Source: Actinomycetota bacterium (lineage in GTDB: Bacteria; Actinomycetota; Actinomycetes; Propionibacteriales; Propionibacteriaceae). Taken from it: a DNA stretch of 64,000 bases. Each line of letters begins with the position of its first letter. Position 1 is the stretch's first letter. Below are positions 1 through 9,702 of this stretch, in pieces. The DNA lies in contig JAIUOT010000055.1 of the NCBI GenBank assembly GCA_020161015.1, positions 124,001-188,000 on the forward strand. Reading direction: 5' to 3'. Under the pieces are notes generated by a model that made no database searches, had not been told where the DNA came from, and saw nothing but the letters and a program-made list of their open reading frames with translations. Both the position numbers and the translations under genes were made by a program.

Positions 1-1304
1 ACATCCAGGCCGTCGGTGTCACCAACCAGCGTGAGACCACCGTGGTGTGGAACAAGGAGACCGGCATCCCGGTCTACAACGCGATCGTCTGGCAGGACAC
101 CCGCACCTCCAAGATCGTCGAGGAGCTCGGCGGCGCCGAGGGCCAGGACAAGTACAAGGCCCGCGTCGGCCTGCCCCTGGCCACCTACTTCTCGGGCCCC
201 AAGGTCAAGTGGATCCTCGACAACGTCGAGGGCGCCCGCGCCGATGCCGAGGCCGGCAAGCTGGTCATGGGCAACATGGACACCTGGGTCATCTGGAACC
301 TGACCGGTGGCGTCAACGGCGGCGTGCACGTGACCGACGTGACCAACGCCTCCCGCACCATGCTGATGGACCTCAACACCCTCAGCTGGGACGCCGAGAT
401 CGCGGCCGACATGGGCATCCCGATGTCCATGCTCCCCGAGATCAAGTCGTCCTCGCAGGTCTACGGCTACGGCCGCGAAGAGGGCCTGCTCGGTGGCGTC
501 CCGGTCGCCGGCGACCTCGGTGACCAGCAGGCCGCGACCTTCGGCCAGGCGGCGTTCAAGCCGGGCATGGCGAAGAACACCTACGGCACCGGCTGCTTCA
601 TGATCATGAACACCGGCGAGGAGATCGTTCCCTCCAAGAACGGCCTGCTCACCACCGTGTGCTACAAGATCGGCGACGACAAGCCGATCTACGCGCTCGA
701 GGGTTCGATCGCCGTCACCGGCTCGCTGGTGCAGTGGCTGCGCGACAACCTTAAGATGTTCTCCTCCGCTCCGGAGATCGAGGAGCTCGCCGCGTCCGTC
801 GAGGACAACGGTGGCTGCTACTTCGTCCCGGCGTTCTCCGGCCTGTTCGCTCCGTACTGGCGTTCCGACGCCCGTGGCGCGATCGTCGGCCTCACCCGGT
901 TCGTCAACCGTGGCCACATCGCCCGCGCCGTCCTGGAGGCCACCGCCTACCAGACCCGTGAGGTGCTGGACGCCATGGAGGCCGACTCCGGCGTGAAGCT
1001 CGCCGAGCTCAAGGTCGACGGCGGCATGACGATGAACGAGACCCTGATGCAGTTCCAGGCCGATCAGCTGGGCGTGCCGGTGGTGCGTCCGGTCGTCGCC
1101 GAGACGACTGCCCTGGGTGCTGCCTACGCCGCTGGCATCGCCACCGGTTACTGGCAGGGCGAAGCCGACGTCATCGCCAACTGGGCCGAGGACAAGCGGT
1201 GGGAGCCGAAGGCGGAGGAGGGCGAGCGCGCCCGCCTGTACCGCAACTGGAAGAAGGCCGTCACCAAGACCTTCGACTGGGTCGACGACGACGTCGCGAT
1301 CTGA
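1..1304 (+). CDS. glpK: Glycerol kinase (5' end outside window)
   Basis: Glycerol kinase, which uses ATP to make sn-glycerol 3-phosphate in the cytoplasm. The frame is open from base 3, and the residues before the internal ATG at 42 read [13 protein letters not shown], the conserved GITNQRET block of GlpK, so that ATG is not the start. About 433 residues are visible of the usual ~505; roughly 70 N-terminal residues lie off the left edge. Both FGGY-family regions are present: [15 protein letters not shown] near residue 90 and [20 protein letters not shown] near residue 300. The nucleotide-binding block [12 protein letters not shown] and NTYGTGCF are intact. It ends 15 bases before a strong hairpin. 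Identity is secure from continuous family similarity. Confidence 0.97.
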   Translation, partial: IQAVGVTNQRETTVVWNKETGIPVYNAIVWQDTRTSKIVEELGGAEGQDKYKARVGLPLATYFSGPKVKWILDNVEGARADAEAGKLVMGNMDTWVIWNLTGGVNGGVHVTDVTNASRTMLMDLNTLSWDAEIAADMGIPMSMLPEIKSSSQVYGYGREEGLLGGVPVAGDLGDQQAATFGQAAFKPGMAKNTYGTGCFMIMNTGEEIVPSKNGLLTTVCYKIGDDKPIYALEGSIAVTGSLVQWLRDNLKMFSSAPEIEELAASVEDNGGCYFVPAFSGLFAPYWRSDARGAIVGLTRFVNRGHIARAVLEATAYQTREVLDAMEADSGVKLAELKVDGGMTMNETLMQFQADQLGVPVVRPVVAETTALGAAYAAGIATGYWQGEADVIANWAEDKRWEPKAEEGERARLYRNWKKAVTKTFDWVDDDVAI

Positions 1305-1318
1305 CGCTCATCGACACA

Positions 1319-1355
1319 GGCGGCGCCGCCGGGACACCATCCCGGCGGCGCCGCC
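1319..1355. terminator. Bidirectional terminator hairpin
   Basis: A perfect 16-bp stem (left arm 1319-1334, right arm 1340-1355) closes a 5-base CACCA loop between the convergent ends of glpK and the subtilisin gene. There is no long T-run on either side, as is common in high-GC actinobacteria. It can serve both genes. Confidence 0.85.
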
Positions 1356-1427
1356 GCTGTGTGTGGGGCTTCCGGGGGAGCCGCCCGGTGCGCGGTTCCG
1401 GCCTCCCGGACGAGCGGAGCGGCGCGG

Positions 1428-3941
1428 TCAGGCGTAGGTGAAGCGGGCCGTGGAGCTCGCCGCGGACACCAGCCCGGCGCCGGCGCGGACGCCGATCGCC
1501 ACCTTCCCGGTGGCGTGCGCGGGGGTGGTCACCTTCAGCCGCGTGGAGGAAGTGACGCTCAGCCGCGTCCCCGGGACGCCGCCGAAGGTCACGGCGGTGA
1601 CGCCGTAGAAGTACTTGCCGGTGAGGGTGACGACGGTGCCGCCCTTGCGTGAGCCCTTGGCCGGGGACACGCCCGACACCACCGGGGCGGGCGTGGGGGC
1701 GTAGGTGTAGGTGCCGCCCGTGGCGGTCCCGTACGCCCCGGTCACCGTCACGCCCACGGCGCCCGCGGGCTGGGCGGGGGCGCGGACCACCAGCTTCGTG
1801 CTCGACGCGGACACGATCGTCGCGGCCGTCCGGCCGAAGGTCACCGCGGTCACGCCGTGGAAGTTGCTGCCGGTGATGGTCACCTTCGCGCCACCGGCGG
1901 CGAAGCCCTTCGCGGGGGAGAGCGCCGAGATCCGGGGGGCGGGCGCCACCGTCGCGGTGAAGGCCACGCCGGTCGACGGGCCGTACCGGTTCACCACGCG
2001 GAGGCTGGCCGGGCCCGCGGGCAGTGCAGGGGCGGTCACCGAGAGCTTCTTCGACGAGGACACCGACACCGCCGTCCCCGGCACGGTGCCGAAGAGCACC
2101 GTGGTGCCCGCAGAGAAGTGCCGGCCGGTGATGGTCACGCGCGCCCCGCCGATCGTCAACCCCGTGGACGGTGAGACCGCAGAGACCGTCGGCACCTTGC
2201 CGTAGGCGAAGTGGTCGGCCGCCCGCGGCGCGGACGGGCCGGCGGCGGTGGTCACGCGCACGTCGACCGTGCCGCTGCTCCCCGGCGGGGACACCGCGTG
2301 CACCTCTGCGTCCGAGACCACCGTGAAGGAGGCCGCGGGAGTACCGCCGAACGTGACCGCCGTGGCGCCGGTGAACCGGCTCCCGCGCAGCGTGACGGGC
2401 GTCCCGCCGCCCACGGGCCCGGCGCCCGGGGAGACCGAGGTGACCACAGCGGGCGGCAGGAACGCGAGCGTGACGTCGCGGTTGGAGTTCGACAACTCGG
2501 AGGCCAGCACCAGGCGCGCCGTGCCCTCGGCGTGGGCCGGGGTGGTGACCGTGAGGCTGTTGTGGTCGGCGGAGATCTTCAGGCCGGTGCCGGGGACGCC
2601 GTCGAACAGCGCGGCGGTGACCCCGTCGAACCGGCGCCCGGAGAGCGTGACGACCTGCCCGCCGGCCGTGGACGCGGTCGCGGGGCTGACCGCGTGGATG
2701 CTCGGGGCGATGTTCAGCAGCAGGTTGGGCGTGCCGGCGGGGTTCCCGCCGACGCGACTGGTGAGGCTCAGTCGCAGGATGCGCGCGGCCACCTTGGCGG
2801 GCGTCCACGTCGGGTGGGCGCCGACGAGCATGGCCGCGACGCCGGCCACGTGCGGGCTGGCCATCGACGTGCCCGACATCAGCACCGGCGCGCCGAAGGG
2901 GGAGGCCGAGCGGATGTCCACCCCGGGGGCGTAGAGGTCGACGCAGGGCCCGTCGTTGGAGAAGCCCGCCCGCTGGTCTGCGGCGTCCGTCGCCGCGACG
3001 GTCAGGGCGGCCGGCGCGGAGCCGGGCGAGGCCTCGCAGGCGTCCATGCTGTCGTTGCCCGCTGCGGCCACGACGGTGACGCCCTCGGCCACCAGGCGGG
3101 CCACCATGTCGTTCTCCGCCCGGCTGTACGAGCCGGTGAGGCTGAGGTTCACCACGGCCTTCTGCCCCGTGCGGTGGTCCTTGGCGATCCAGTCCAGGGC
3201 GGCCACGGTGGCCGCGGACGTGCCGTTGCCGCTGCAGTCCAGCACCCGCACCGGGACGAGGGTCACCTGCTTGGCCACGCCGAACGTCGTCCCGCCGATC
3301 GTGCCCGCGACGTGGGTGCCGTGTCCGTAGCAGTCCCCGGTGCCGCTGCCGTCGGGGACGAACGATGCGCCGGCGGCCACCCGCCCGCCGAACTCCGGGT
3401 GGTCCGCGTCGATGCCGGTGTCGACCACGTACACCTTCACCCCCGCCCCGGTCCGGGCGTAGGTGTAGCGGCTGTCCAGCGGGAGGCCGGACTCGTCGAT
3501 GCGGTCCAGGCCCCACGGCGGCTGGGTCTGGGTGTCGGCGACGTGGACGGGTGCGTCCTTCTGCACGTAGGCGACGGCGGGGTCGAGCGCCAGGTCGCGG
3601 GCCTGCGCCGAGGTCAGCCGGGCGATCACCCCGGGGATCGCGTCGAGCTCGCGCTGGGTCCGGTCGGCGAGGGTGGCGTCCGCCGCCGTGCCGTCGGCCG
3701 GACCTGCCTCGTTACGGAACCGGACGATGTAGGTCGCGCCGCCGGTGCTGGACGACGCGCCCGGGGCGGGCGTGGGCGGAGCGGTCGTGGTCGGGCTTGG
3801 CTCGGCGGGTGCGGGGGCGGACGGCGCCGTCGCCGGCGGCGCGGGAACCGGGGTGTCGGCGTGCGCGGGCAGGGGCTGCGTCCAGCCGGCGAGAGCCAGG
3901 CCGAGACCGCACAGATACGCCCCCCAGCGCAGTTTCCTCAT
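1428..3941 (-). CDS. Secreted subtilisin-like (S8) protease with five TIG/IPT repeats
   Basis: Secreted serine protease of 837 residues. The N terminus MRKLRWGAYLCGLGLALAGW followed by TQPLPAHA is a signal peptide, then a Pro/Thr-rich linker (about 28-65). An inhibitor-I9-like propeptide begins YIVRFRNEAG (about 70-130). The S8 domain (about 140-395) has the full triad: Asp174 in VVDTGID, His207 in GHGTHVAG and Ser359 in SGTSMASPHVAG. Five immunoglobulin-like TIG/IPT repeats follow (about 412-837), each opening with a V/ISAVSPxxG motif and holding GGxxVTLxGxxF; they probably act in surface or substrate binding. There is no LPXTG or C-terminal membrane anchor. The ATG at 3941 follows a G-rich stretch. 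Substrate unknown. Confidence 0.93.
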   Translation of the reverse strand: MRKLRWGAYLCGLGLALAGWTQPLPAHADTPVPAPPATAPSAPAPAEPSPTTTAPPTPAPGASSSTGGATYIVRFRNEAGPADGTAADATLADRTQRELDAIPGVIARLTSAQARDLALDPAVAYVQKDAPVHVADTQTQPPWGLDRIDESGLPLDSRYTYARTGAGVKVYVVDTGIDADHPEFGGRVAAGASFVPDGSGTGDCYGHGTHVAGTIGGTTFGVAKQVTLVPVRVLDCSGNGTSAATVAALDWIAKDHRTGQKAVVNLSLTGSYSRAENDMVARLVAEGVTVVAAAGNDSMDACEASPGSAPAALTVAATDAADQRAGFSNDGPCVDLYAPGVDIRSASPFGAPVLMSGTSMASPHVAGVAAMLVGAHPTWTPAKVAARILRLSLTSRVGGNPAGTPNLLLNIAPSIHAVSPATASTAGGQVVTLSGRRFDGVTAALFDGVPGTGLKISADHNSLTVTTPAHAEGTARLVLASELSNSNRDVTLAFLPPAVVTSVSPGAGPVGGGTPVTLRGSRFTGATAVTFGGTPAASFTVVSDAEVHAVSPPGSSGTVDVRVTTAAGPSAPRAADHFAYGKVPTVSAVSPSTGLTIGGARVTITGRHFSAGTTVLFGTVPGTAVSVSSSKKLSVTAPALPAGPASLRVVNRYGPSTGVAFTATVAPAPRISALSPAKGFAAGGAKVTITGSNFHGVTAVTFGRTAATIVSASSTKLVVRAPAQPAGAVGVTVTGAYGTATGGTYTYAPTPAPVVSGVSPAKGSRKGGTVVTLTGKYFYGVTAVTFGGVPGTRLSVTSSTRLKVTTPAHATGKVAIGVRAGAGLVSAASSTARFTYA

Positions 3942-4016
3942 GCCCCCCCCGAGCCAGCGTCGAGAAACTACGCCACGTAGCTTAGGTGATGGCCGGACGC
4001 CTGTCCGTCCCGCCCG

Positions 4017-7000
4017 TCAACGCCCCAGGACGGTGACCTCGGCGATGCCGCCGCGGAAGTACCCCTCGCCGATGTCGGGCAGCGAGGAGAGGTGTACGAG
4101 CAGGAACCGGGTGCTGACCGGCTCGGCGGGTGTCAGCGTGACCTCGGCAGAGGCCGCGTCCGCGCTCGCGACCGGCGTCCACTGCGACACCGACTTGGTC
4201 GGGGCCGACCGTCCGGCCTTCTGCGGCACCAGCACGGCGACCGCGGTCGGCTGGCCGGCCAGCACCAGCCGGACGGCGGTGACGGTGCGCACCTCCCCCA
4301 GGTCGAGCACGAGGCCCGCGCCGGGCTTCAGCCCGCCCATGGCGGCCGAGCGGTACTTCTCCGTGCGCCAGAAGGTCTCCGGGTTGCCGTCCACGGCGTT
4401 TCGGGCCGACTTCGCGTTCTCCGCGCCGTCGCCGCCGTCGCCCTTGGGGTCGAAGTCGTCCACGGCGGCCACCGCGAGCGGGGCGCCCTCCGGTGCCGCC
4501 GGGGCGGACGGGGCGCGCAGGTTCAGCGCCAGCGCCGCGACGATCGCGAGGGTCACGAGCACGCCGAGACCACCGATCAGGATCGGCAGCCGTCGCGGCC
4601 GCCGGGGTGGAGCCTGCCCGGCCGCGGGGGGACGCCAGCCGGCCGGCGGGGGCACCGGGGTGAACGACTCGCCGCGGCTGAGGGCCTCGTCCACGAACGG
4701 CGCGGTGGAGTCCTCGGGCTCGTCGTCCCAGTCGGCGTACGGGCCGGCGGCACCGGGGTCGACGGCGACCGGACCGGCTCCCGCCGTCCCGGCGGAGGCG
4801 GCCGGGACCGCCGGCGGCGCGGACGGTGACCCCTGGACGGGGCTGGACGAGGAGAACCGGCTGGCCACCGGCGTCGGCACGGGCGGCGCGACGGTCGAGA
4901 CCGGCACCGCGGGCGCGGACGCGGAGTCGGGGTCGACGCTGGGGTGCAGGCGGGCACGCAGGTCGTGGGCCGCCCCCATCGGTCCCAGCACCAGCGACAG
5001 CTGGGTGGTGACCTCCTGGGCGGTGGTCAGCCGGCTCGCGTGGTTGCGGGGGGCCGGCGACAGGATGCGGTCCACCACCTGGTCGACGGCCGGGGCCACC
5101 CCGGAGCGCACCTGGCTCGGCAGCACCCAGTGGCCCTCCACGACCGGGGCCGCGGCCAGGCCGAAGCGGTCGGCGCCCGGCCAGCGGGCGACCAGGCAGG
5201 CGTAGAGCAACTGGCCGAGCGAGCGGACGTCCGCCGCCTCACCGGCGAGGTGGTCGGGCGTGGAGCCGCTCAGCTCGTTCATCGCGAAGCCGAGCACCTT
5301 CACGTTGCCGGAGGCGCTGATCAGCACGGTGGCGGGGCTCAGCCGGCGGTGGAAGTGCCCCTGGGCGTGCAGCGCGATCAGCGCGTCGGCGACCTCCCGG
5401 ACGATCCAGGCGGCCTCCACGCCGGTCAGCGGGCCGCTGCGCAGCACTTTCTCCAGCGTCTGGCCAGCCGCGTACTCGTAGACCAGGTAGGGGCCGGTGC
5501 CGGCCTCGTCCCCGACCACGTCGAGCACGCGAAGGAACCGGGCGTCCGTCGCCAGAGCCGCCTCGTGGGAGAGCCGCAGCACCTCGGCGGTCGCCGGGCT
5601 GTCGGCGTCCAGCAGGTGCACCAGCACGGGACGTCCCAGAACGAGGTCATCTGCGCGCCAGGTCTGGCTCCGGTGACGGACAGCGAGCTGCTCGGCCAGC
5701 CGGTAGCGCTCGCCCAGGACGCGCCCGTCCAGGGACGCCTCGGCCTCCGGCGTGCCGGCGATCGGCGGCTCGGGGAACTCCAGAACGTCGGAGGACGCCG
5801 GCTGCGTCGCGGACACGGGGACGAAGACGCCCACCCCGTCCGGGTCGGGTGGTCCGGCGTCCCGGTCGTCCTCCGCATCGGCCTCGTCGGCGATCGCGCC
5901 TGCCGCGTCGGTGTCGGGGTCGACGGCCGCCCGCGGCCGGCGGAGGACCTCCAGCAGCGAGGTGGTCTCCGGGATGCCCAGCCGCTTGGCCGTGAAGAAG
6001 AAGGCCAGCACCGCCACCACGCCGGCCAGGGCGAGCCCGAGCACCCGCAGCAGCAGGCTGGGGTAGCGCTCGAACCACCAGCTGATCACCCACGCCAGCA
6101 GCGCGGCAGGCACCGTGGCCACGGCCAGGCGCCCCAGGTGCCGCAGGGTCTCGACGCCCGGCAGTTCGGGCAGGCGACGGCGCAGCACCCGGTGGGTGAT
6201 CACCGCACCGATGAAGTACGACACCGAGTACGACAGCGCCAGGCGCGCGGCGACCGTCCCCGGGTCGTCCCAGGCGAGCACGAAGACGACGGCGAACAGG
6301 GCGTTGGCCGCGCTGATCCAGATCTGCAGCAGGAACGGGGTCCTCGTGTTGTCCATCGCGTAGAACGCGCGCAGGTACAGGTACTGGATCGTGAACGGCA
6401 CCAGGCCGATCGCGAAACCGATCAGCGCCCAGGCGATGAAGACGTAGTCGTTCGCGCCGCTGCCGTTGCCGTAGATGATCCGGGTGACCGGATCGGCGAG
6501 CACCGCCAGCCCGATGCTGGCCGGCAGCAGGAAGGTGGTCGCCAGCCGCAGGGCCCTCGTGGTCTCGGCCGCGACGCCGGACCGGTCGCCGGCGACCGCG
6601 TAGCGGGACGCCGCCGGCAGCATCGCCGTGGCCAGCGAGACGGTCAGCAGCGAGTGGGGCAGGATCCAGATCAGGTAGGCGTTCTGGTAGACCGTCCAGC
6701 CGCCGCCGGCCGCCTGCGCGCCGGCGCTGGGTGCGGCGGCGGAGGCGAGGTTCGACACGACGATCTGCGCGACCGAGGTGAGCGCGACGTAGCCGACCAT
6801 CCACTTCGCGACGTGGAAGGTCCGTCCCAGGCCGGTGCCCTTGAGGTCGAACCGGGGACGGTAGGAGAAGCCCGCCCGCTTGAGGTACGGCAGCAGGACC
6901 AGGGTCTGGACGAGGATGCCGATCGTGGAGCCGAGGGCGAGCAGCCACGCCTGCGCCGTGGTGAACGGCTCGCCGCCGAGGGCGCCCTCGCTGCCCCACA

Positions 7001-7577
7001 GCCACAGGTAGGCGCTGAAGACGATGATGGAGACGAGGTTGTTCACCGTCGGCGCCCACATCATCGGCCCGAACTTCTCGCGGGCGTTCAGCACCTGCCC
7101 GATCAGGAAGAAGACGCCGTAGAAGAACAGTTGCGGCATGCAGATGTAGCTCATCAGCAGCAGCGACTGCCAGTGGTCGGCCATCTCGGGCGTGCGCCAG
7201 ATGGCCGAGGTGTACAGGCTCATCACCAGTGGCGTCGCCGCCGTCACCACCACGGTCAGGGCGCCCAGGACGAGCAGGAAGCCGGTGATGATCCGGTCGA
7301 TGAACGCCTTGCCGCCGTCCTCGTCGTGGTTGACCGCGCGCACGATCTGCGGCACGAGGACGTTGTTGAGGGTGCCGCCGGCGAGCAGCAGGTAGAGGGA
7401 CGTGGGCACGGTGTTGGCGAAGTTGAACGCCTCCGCCTGGAGCGTGCCGTTGCCGATGACGAACGCCAGCAGGGCGGTGCGCACCAGGCCCAGCACGCGC
7501 GAGGCCATCGTGCCGGACGCCATCACCGCTGTGGCGTTGATGAGGCGGCGCCCGCCGGCGGGGCTCGTGTCCGTCAT
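4017..7577 (-). CDS. murJ: Lipid II flippase MurJ fused to a pseudokinase and a discoidin-like domain
   Basis: MurJ/MviN moves lipid II across the membrane for peptidoglycan synthesis. Residues 1-545 form the multi-span MATE-like flippase, starting with the conserved LINATAVMASGTMASRVLGL segment. A cytoplasmic kinase-fold domain follows (about 621-865) but it is catalytically dead: the HRD motif reads HRRLSP (743-748), DFG is replaced by LGF (762-764) and no Gly-rich loop is visible. A disordered linker precedes one membrane helix (998-1020) and a C-terminal discoidin-like domain (1040-1186). The same architecture is known for mycobacterial MviN, where PknB phosphorylates the pseudokinase region and recruits the FHA protein FhaA. 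Thr958 in EPEDSTAPF is a plausible equivalent acceptor (inference). It overlaps the upstream DUF6049 gene by 4 bases. Confidence 0.95.
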   Translation of the reverse strand: MTDTSPAGGRRLINATAVMASGTMASRVLGLVRTALLAFVIGNGTLQAEAFNFANTVPTSLYLLLAGGTLNNVLVPQIVRAVNHDEDGGKAFIDRIITGFLLVLGALTVVVTAATPLVMSLYTSAIWRTPEMADHWQSLLLMSYICMPQLFFYGVFFLIGQVLNAREKFGPMMWAPTVNNLVSIIVFSAYLWLWGSEGALGGEPFTTAQAWLLALGSTIGILVQTLVLLPYLKRAGFSYRPRFDLKGTGLGRTFHVAKWMVGYVALTSVAQIVVSNLASAAAPSAGAQAAGGGWTVYQNAYLIWILPHSLLTVSLATAMLPAASRYAVAGDRSGVAAETTRALRLATTFLLPASIGLAVLADPVTRIIYGNGSGANDYVFIAWALIGFAIGLVPFTIQYLYLRAFYAMDNTRTPFLLQIWISAANALFAVVFVLAWDDPGTVAARLALSYSVSYFIGAVITHRVLRRRLPELPGVETLRHLGRLAVATVPAALLAWVISWWFERYPSLLLRVLGLALAGVVAVLAFFFTAKRLGIPETTSLLEVLRRPRAAVDPDTDAAGAIADEADAEDDRDAGPPDPDGVGVFVPVSATQPASSDVLEFPEPPIAGTPEAEASLDGRVLGERYRLAEQLAVRHRSQTWRADDLVLGRPVLVHLLDADSPATAEVLRLSHEAALATDARFLRVLDVVGDEAGTGPYLVYEYAAGQTLEKVLRSGPLTGVEAAWIVREVADALIALHAQGHFHRRLSPATVLISASGNVKVLGFAMNELSGSTPDHLAGEAADVRSLGQLLYACLVARWPGADRFGLAAAPVVEGHWVLPSQVRSGVAPAVDQVVDRILSPAPRNHASRLTTAQEVTTQLSLVLGPMGAAHDLRARLHPSVDPDSASAPAVPVSTVAPPVPTPVASRFSSSSPVQGSPSAPPAVPAASAGTAGAGPVAVDPGAAGPYADWDDEPEDSTAPFVDEALSRGESFTPVPPPAGWRPPAAGQAPPRRPRRLPILIGGLGVLVTLAIVAALALNLRAPSAPAAPEGAPLAVAAVDDFDPKGDGGDGAENAKSARNAVDGNPETFWRTEKYRSAAMGGLKPGAGLVLDLGEVRTVTAVRLVLAGQPTAVAVLVPQKAGRSAPTKSVSQWTPVASADAASAEVTLTPAEPVSTRFLLVHLSSLPDIGEGYFRGGIAEVTVLGR

Positions 7578-9577
7578 TCGCCTGCCTCTGGGGTGACGGG
7601 GCCGCCGTCGCGTGCCGGTGCGGTGGTCGAGGCCCGGCGGCGCACCTGGCGGATGCGCCAGGCGGTGGCACCCACCAGCACCAGCGTCGACACCCCGACG
7701 ATGATCCAGGCCACCACGCCGAGGTCGGTGATCTCGACGGTGATCGCGATGTCGGGCGTCACCCGCCGTCCGCTCTCTGTGGCGACGTAGGCCCGGGCGG
7801 TGACCAGCCCGTTCGAGGTGGCCTCCGGGCGCACGTTCACCGTCACGCTCTGGTCGGGCTCCACGGTCACGACCTCCGACGGCGGGACGGTGAGCCGCAG
7901 TTCGTTGGCCGTGGTCACCCGCACCTGCACGCGGATGGGCTCGGTGAGGTTGTTGGTGACCGTCACCGGGAACTGGTTCGTGCGCGAGGACATCACGAAC
8001 CGCGGGCTGGCGTCGAGGTGCACCGACCGTCCGACCTCGGGCAGGCTGACGAGCCGGGAGAGGCCGCGCAGGTGGGCGTCGAAGCCGGTCGTGTCGCCCA
8101 CCCAGGCCGACGATGCCGCCCGCGACACCGCGGCGTCCGACTGGGCCGGGAGGCTGGAATCGGGGGCGAGCTCTGCGAAGGCGGTGAAGTCGCTCTCGAG
8201 CCGGCCGAGCTCCTCGAACGCCTCGGTCGGCAGCCGCGCGGGACGGGCGGACGCGAGCCCGACCGTGCTCACGCCCGGCGTCGACTCCAGGAGTTCGTCG
8301 AGGCTGCGGCGCACCAGCCAGCTGCCCATCGCCGCCTCGTCCTGCTCGACGTCGGCAGGGGTGCGCAGCAGGCGGACCTCGCCGCGCGCGCCGGCGACCA
8401 CGGACGTGGCCAGGGCGTACTGGCGGCGGAGGTTCTGCGGCGCGTCCGTGGTGCCCGGAAGCGCGCCGGACGCCCCCAGGACGGGCGGGTGGCCGGGTGT
8501 GCCGGCCTGGAGGGCGCCGGCCGCGACGGTGTTGGTGGCCACGACCGCGTCCGGGTCGGAGGAGGCGATGAGGTCGTAGGTCGCCGTGGTGAGCTGCGTG
8601 CCGGCGGGCACGACGACCAGCGGCAGGTCATCGAGGCCGGACACCTTCGCCGCGGCACGCTCGGAGCGGGCGACGACGAGCTCGTCGCCGGCCACCCTCG
8701 CCCCGGTGAGGTCGGGGTTGGCGAACAGCGTCCGTCCGCCGAACCGATTCTCCAGGCCCTCGAAGCGCGCCAGCCAGGCCTTGGCGGCGTCCTGGCCGGT
8801 GCCGGCGACGGTGGTCTCGCCGGAGACGACCTGGTAGCCGTCCGCCATGTCGCGCACCTCGTCGAGGAGGGCGGGGTCGATCAGCCAGTTCATGCCCGGG
8901 CGCGCGGCGGCGTCCAGCAGGGTGCCCAGGCGGCCGGTCAGGTCCTGGGCCAGGGAGTCGTTGCGGAAGAGGTTGTCGACGAGCTTGGTGGGCGGGTCGG
9001 TCAGGAGCACGACGGAGGTGACCGGCACCTTCTCGGTGCCGGGGATGTTCACGAAGGTGCGCAGCTCGCCCATGCTGCGGAAGTTGGCGGTGGCGCCCGA
9101 GTCGGTGTTGGCGATCACGTCCGCGCCGAAGGGGAAGGCGGCGCCGCGCACGTCGAAGCCCAGCTCGCCGATCGTGGCGCGCAGGGTGACCTGCTCGCTC
9201 TGTCCGGGGTTGAACGCCTCCGCGGAGGTGCTGACCACCACGTAGTGGTCGGAGCTGATCGGCAGCCGGGCGCCGAGCACCGTGCTGGTGCTTGCCCGCC
9301 GGAGCGTGGCGAGGTCGCGGATGGCGTCCCGGGAGCGCCACAGGATGGCCTGCACCCCGAAGGCGGGGACGCTGCCGGTGTTGGCCACCGTCCCGGACAG
9401 GGTGACGGTGTCGTCCTTGCCGTAGCCGGAGACCTTGAGCGCGGTCATGGTGAAGGTGAGCTCGGGCTCCGCGGCGTGCGCGGGGGACGGCGTGGCCAGC
9501 AGGAGGCCGGCGGTAGCGGCGAGACCGGCCAGCAGGGACGCCACGGCACGACGCCTGTGCCTGGAGCTGCCGATCAC
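7574..9577 (-). CDS. DUF6049 family secreted/membrane protein, MurJ partner gene
   Basis: A 667-residue actinobacterial protein of the DUF6049 family, which is commonly encoded next to murJ in this phylum; its function is unknown. A signal peptide (RRRAVASLLAGLAATAGLLL then ATPSPAHA) leads into a large extracellular region with beta-rich segments, and a C-terminal membrane helix (VVAWIIVGVSTLVLVGATAW) is followed by a basic tail. I chose the GTG at 9577 because a TACGAT -10 box lies 6 bases upstream, which fits a leaderless transcript; an ATG at 9619 in the same frame would lie upstream of that promoter. The stop overlaps the murJ start (ATGA), so the two are coupled. It likely acts with MurJ at the cell envelope (inference from context). 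Confidence 0.85.
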   Translation of the reverse strand: MIGSSRHRRRAVASLLAGLAATAGLLLATPSPAHAAEPELTFTMTALKVSGYGKDDTVTLSGTVANTGSVPAFGVQAILWRSRDAIRDLATLRRASTSTVLGARLPISSDHYVVVSTSAEAFNPGQSEQVTLRATIGELGFDVRGAAFPFGADVIANTDSGATANFRSMGELRTFVNIPGTEKVPVTSVVLLTDPPTKLVDNLFRNDSLAQDLTGRLGTLLDAAARPGMNWLIDPALLDEVRDMADGYQVVSGETTVAGTGQDAAKAWLARFEGLENRFGGRTLFANPDLTGARVAGDELVVARSERAAAKVSGLDDLPLVVVPAGTQLTTATYDLIASSDPDAVVATNTVAAGALQAGTPGHPPVLGASGALPGTTDAPQNLRRQYALATSVVAGARGEVRLLRTPADVEQDEAAMGSWLVRRSLDELLESTPGVSTVGLASARPARLPTEAFEELGRLESDFTAFAELAPDSSLPAQSDAAVSRAASSAWVGDTTGFDAHLRGLSRLVSLPEVGRSVHLDASPRFVMSSRTNQFPVTVTNNLTEPIRVQVRVTTANELRLTVPPSEVVTVEPDQSVTVNVRPEATSNGLVTARAYVATESGRRVTPDIAITVEITDLGVVAWIIVGVSTLVLVGATAWRIRQVRRRASTTAPARDGGPVTPEAGE

Positions 9578-9583
9578 CGTCTT

Positions 9584-9589
9584 ATCGTA
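9584..9589 (-). promoter_or_regulatory. -10 box, leaderless promoter of DUF6049-murJ
   Basis: TACGAT on the minus strand, followed by 6 bases and then the GTG start at 9577. This spacing puts the transcript start at or next to the start codon. Confidence 0.55.
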
Positions 9590-9688
9590 CGGGGCGCCGG
9601 TCGGCCCCCGTCCCCGCACCCGCCCGGCCCGGCGCGGGTTCCTCGCGGTGCGGGCCGGCGCGCGACCCGGCCGCGGGGGGCGGGCCGG

Positions 9689-9694
9689 TAGAGT
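9689..9694 (+). promoter_or_regulatory. -10 box, leaderless promoter of cca
   Basis: TAGAGT lies 8 bases before the GTG start at 9703, and no Shine-Dalgarno sequence is visible, which fits leaderless transcription. Confidence 0.5.
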
Positions 9695-9702
9695 ACGCGG
9701 TC

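Noticed and set aside
1261-3516. A 751-codon open frame on the minus strand
   Set aside because: Arg/Gly/Pro-rich shadow of the subtilisin gene in another frame; no motif and wrong codon position GC pattern.
4944-7790. A 948-codon open frame on the plus strand
   Set aside because: Antisense shadow of murJ, rich in Gln/Arg/Gly/His with no domain; high-GC genes produce such frames.
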